NCBI RefSeq assembly: GCF_019649055.1
Contig: NW_026570369.1
Span: 230,914-294,913, forward strand
Reading direction: 5' to 3'
Origin: Paramacrobiotus metropolitanus
Taxonomy: Eukaryota > Tardigrada > Eutardigrada > Parachela > Macrobiotidae
DNA: 64,000 nt
In this document: positions 63,300-64,000 of the stretch, one piece after another
Layout of the letters: every line of letters begins with the position of its first letter
Position numbering within the stretch: the first letter of the stretch is position 1
Notes under the pieces: generated by a model
Told to the model about the DNA's origin: nothing
Seen by the model: the letters and a program-made list of their open reading frames with translations, nothing else
The model's database searches: none
Made by a program: the position numbers and the translations under genes

Positions 63300-64000
63300 C
63301 TAAGTTCCGGACCGAAAACGAACTTTCCGGGGAAGGTCCAAATTTACGCCCCCATAAAATAGAACGGTGGCTTCGTCTATATTGACCAGGTGGTTCTAAG
63401 CGTGACGGTTAACAGCTCACCCAACACACCACCTAAACCCGTCAAAATTCTCGGACTGGGTCAAAATATACGGTTTCGCTTTGCATAAGTACGGCGGGTT
63501 CGCTTATAATGCCCAAATGGTTTTCCGTGTGACGGTTCTTCCAAAACACGCCACCTGGACCGGTCAAAATTTTTGGACCGAGTAAAAATTTTACGGCCCT
63601 GCCATACTTTAGTACGGCGGGTTCGTCAATAATGCCCGGGTGGTTCTCTGCGTGACGGTTCTTCCAAAACACGCCACCTGGACCGGTCAAGATTTCCGGA
63701 CCGGGTTCAAATTTACGCCCCCGCCATACATTAGTACGGCGGGTTCGTCAATAATGCCCGGGTGGTTCTCTGCGTGACGGTTCTTCCAAAACACGCCACC
63801 TGGACCGGTCAAAATTTCCGGACCGGGTCCAAATTTACGCCCCGCCATACATTAGTACGGCGGGTTCGTCAATAATGCCCGGGTGGTTCTCCGTGTGACG
63901 GTTCTTCCAAAACACGCCACCTGGACCGGTCAGAATTTCCGACCGGGTCAAAATTTACGGCCCTGCCATATTTAGTACGGCGGTTCGTCAAAATGCCCGG
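63300..64000. repeat. ~122-bp tandem satellite, cut by the window end
   Basis: The block CCACCTGGACCGGTCAAAAT recurs at 63551, 63674, 63796 and 63917 (spacing 121-123 bp), with a more diverged copy near 63427 and a partial one from about 63300. Each unit also holds TTAGTACGGCGGGTTCGTCA, ATGCCCGGGTGGTTCTC and GTGACGGTTCTTCCAAAACA. Units become more alike toward the right edge, so the array continues past the window and is probably homogenising there. The open frame on the minus strand (63442-63690) is a by-product of the repeat. Confidence 0.9.

Noticed and set aside
63442-63690. Minus-strand 82-codon frame with repeated GGVFWKNRH
   Set aside because: It is the translation of two satellite units; the repeats vary without regard to codon position.

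Overview
This window is nuclear DNA from an animal. The genes have spliceosomal introns with GT...AG borders, and several encode metazoan-specific proteins: neurexin with an LNS/EGF layout and a KEYYV end, filamin Ig repeats, the radial-spoke MORN protein RSPH1, and BTB-Kelch proteins. AT-rich introns and the mobile-element load fit an invertebrate, perhaps an ecdysozoan such as a tardigrade or small crustacean. The species cannot be fixed from sequence alone. All exon models were built by hand from reading frames, splice sites and phase.

Left third (1-18,000): repeat-rich. A decayed reverse-transcriptase tail (1-454) and a palindromic MITE (649-877) precede the most striking locus. This is a seven-exon plus-strand gene (2362-11444) whose exons join in phase into one uninterrupted 1292-residue protein. 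It combines a FAR1-like zinc cluster, a MULE (Mutator-like) DDE transposase, a SWIM zinc finger, an AT-hook-like basic stretch, a Ulp1/SENP-type C48 cysteine protease and a C-terminal PHD finger, with key catalytic and zinc-binding residues in place. To its right lie degenerate roughly 50-bp repeats, two MITEs, a 15-bp minisatellite, hairpin repeats, a 931-bp Tc1/mariner-like non-autonomous element and a foldback element.

Middle (18,363-26,829): an intact three-exon BTB-BACK-Kelch gene with a foldback element in its second intron, followed by a tandem, frameshifted pseudogene copy with the same exon layout. Two small elements with 9- and 10-bp target duplications, a length typical of Mutator-like transposition, come next.

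Next, on the minus strand (27,143-43,070): a complete 15-exon alpha-neurexin gene of about 1591 residues, with signal peptide, six LNS domains, two EGF modules, stalk, membrane helix and PDZ-binding end. The first EGF module of canonical alpha-neurexins is not found. About 10 kb of AT-rich DNA without a recognisable gene lies upstream.

Right part: RSPH1 (minus, five or six exons) sits head-to-head with a short coiled-coil ORF (plus), followed by the 3' end of a filamin gene (minus) with an apparent one-base frameshift in the hinge before the last Ig repeat. The last 4 kb is mostly unassigned and ends in a roughly 122-bp tandem satellite that runs off the window. The neurexin, RSPH1 and filamin genes have unrelated jobs (synaptic adhesion, motile cilium, actin cross-linking); nothing suggests they work together.
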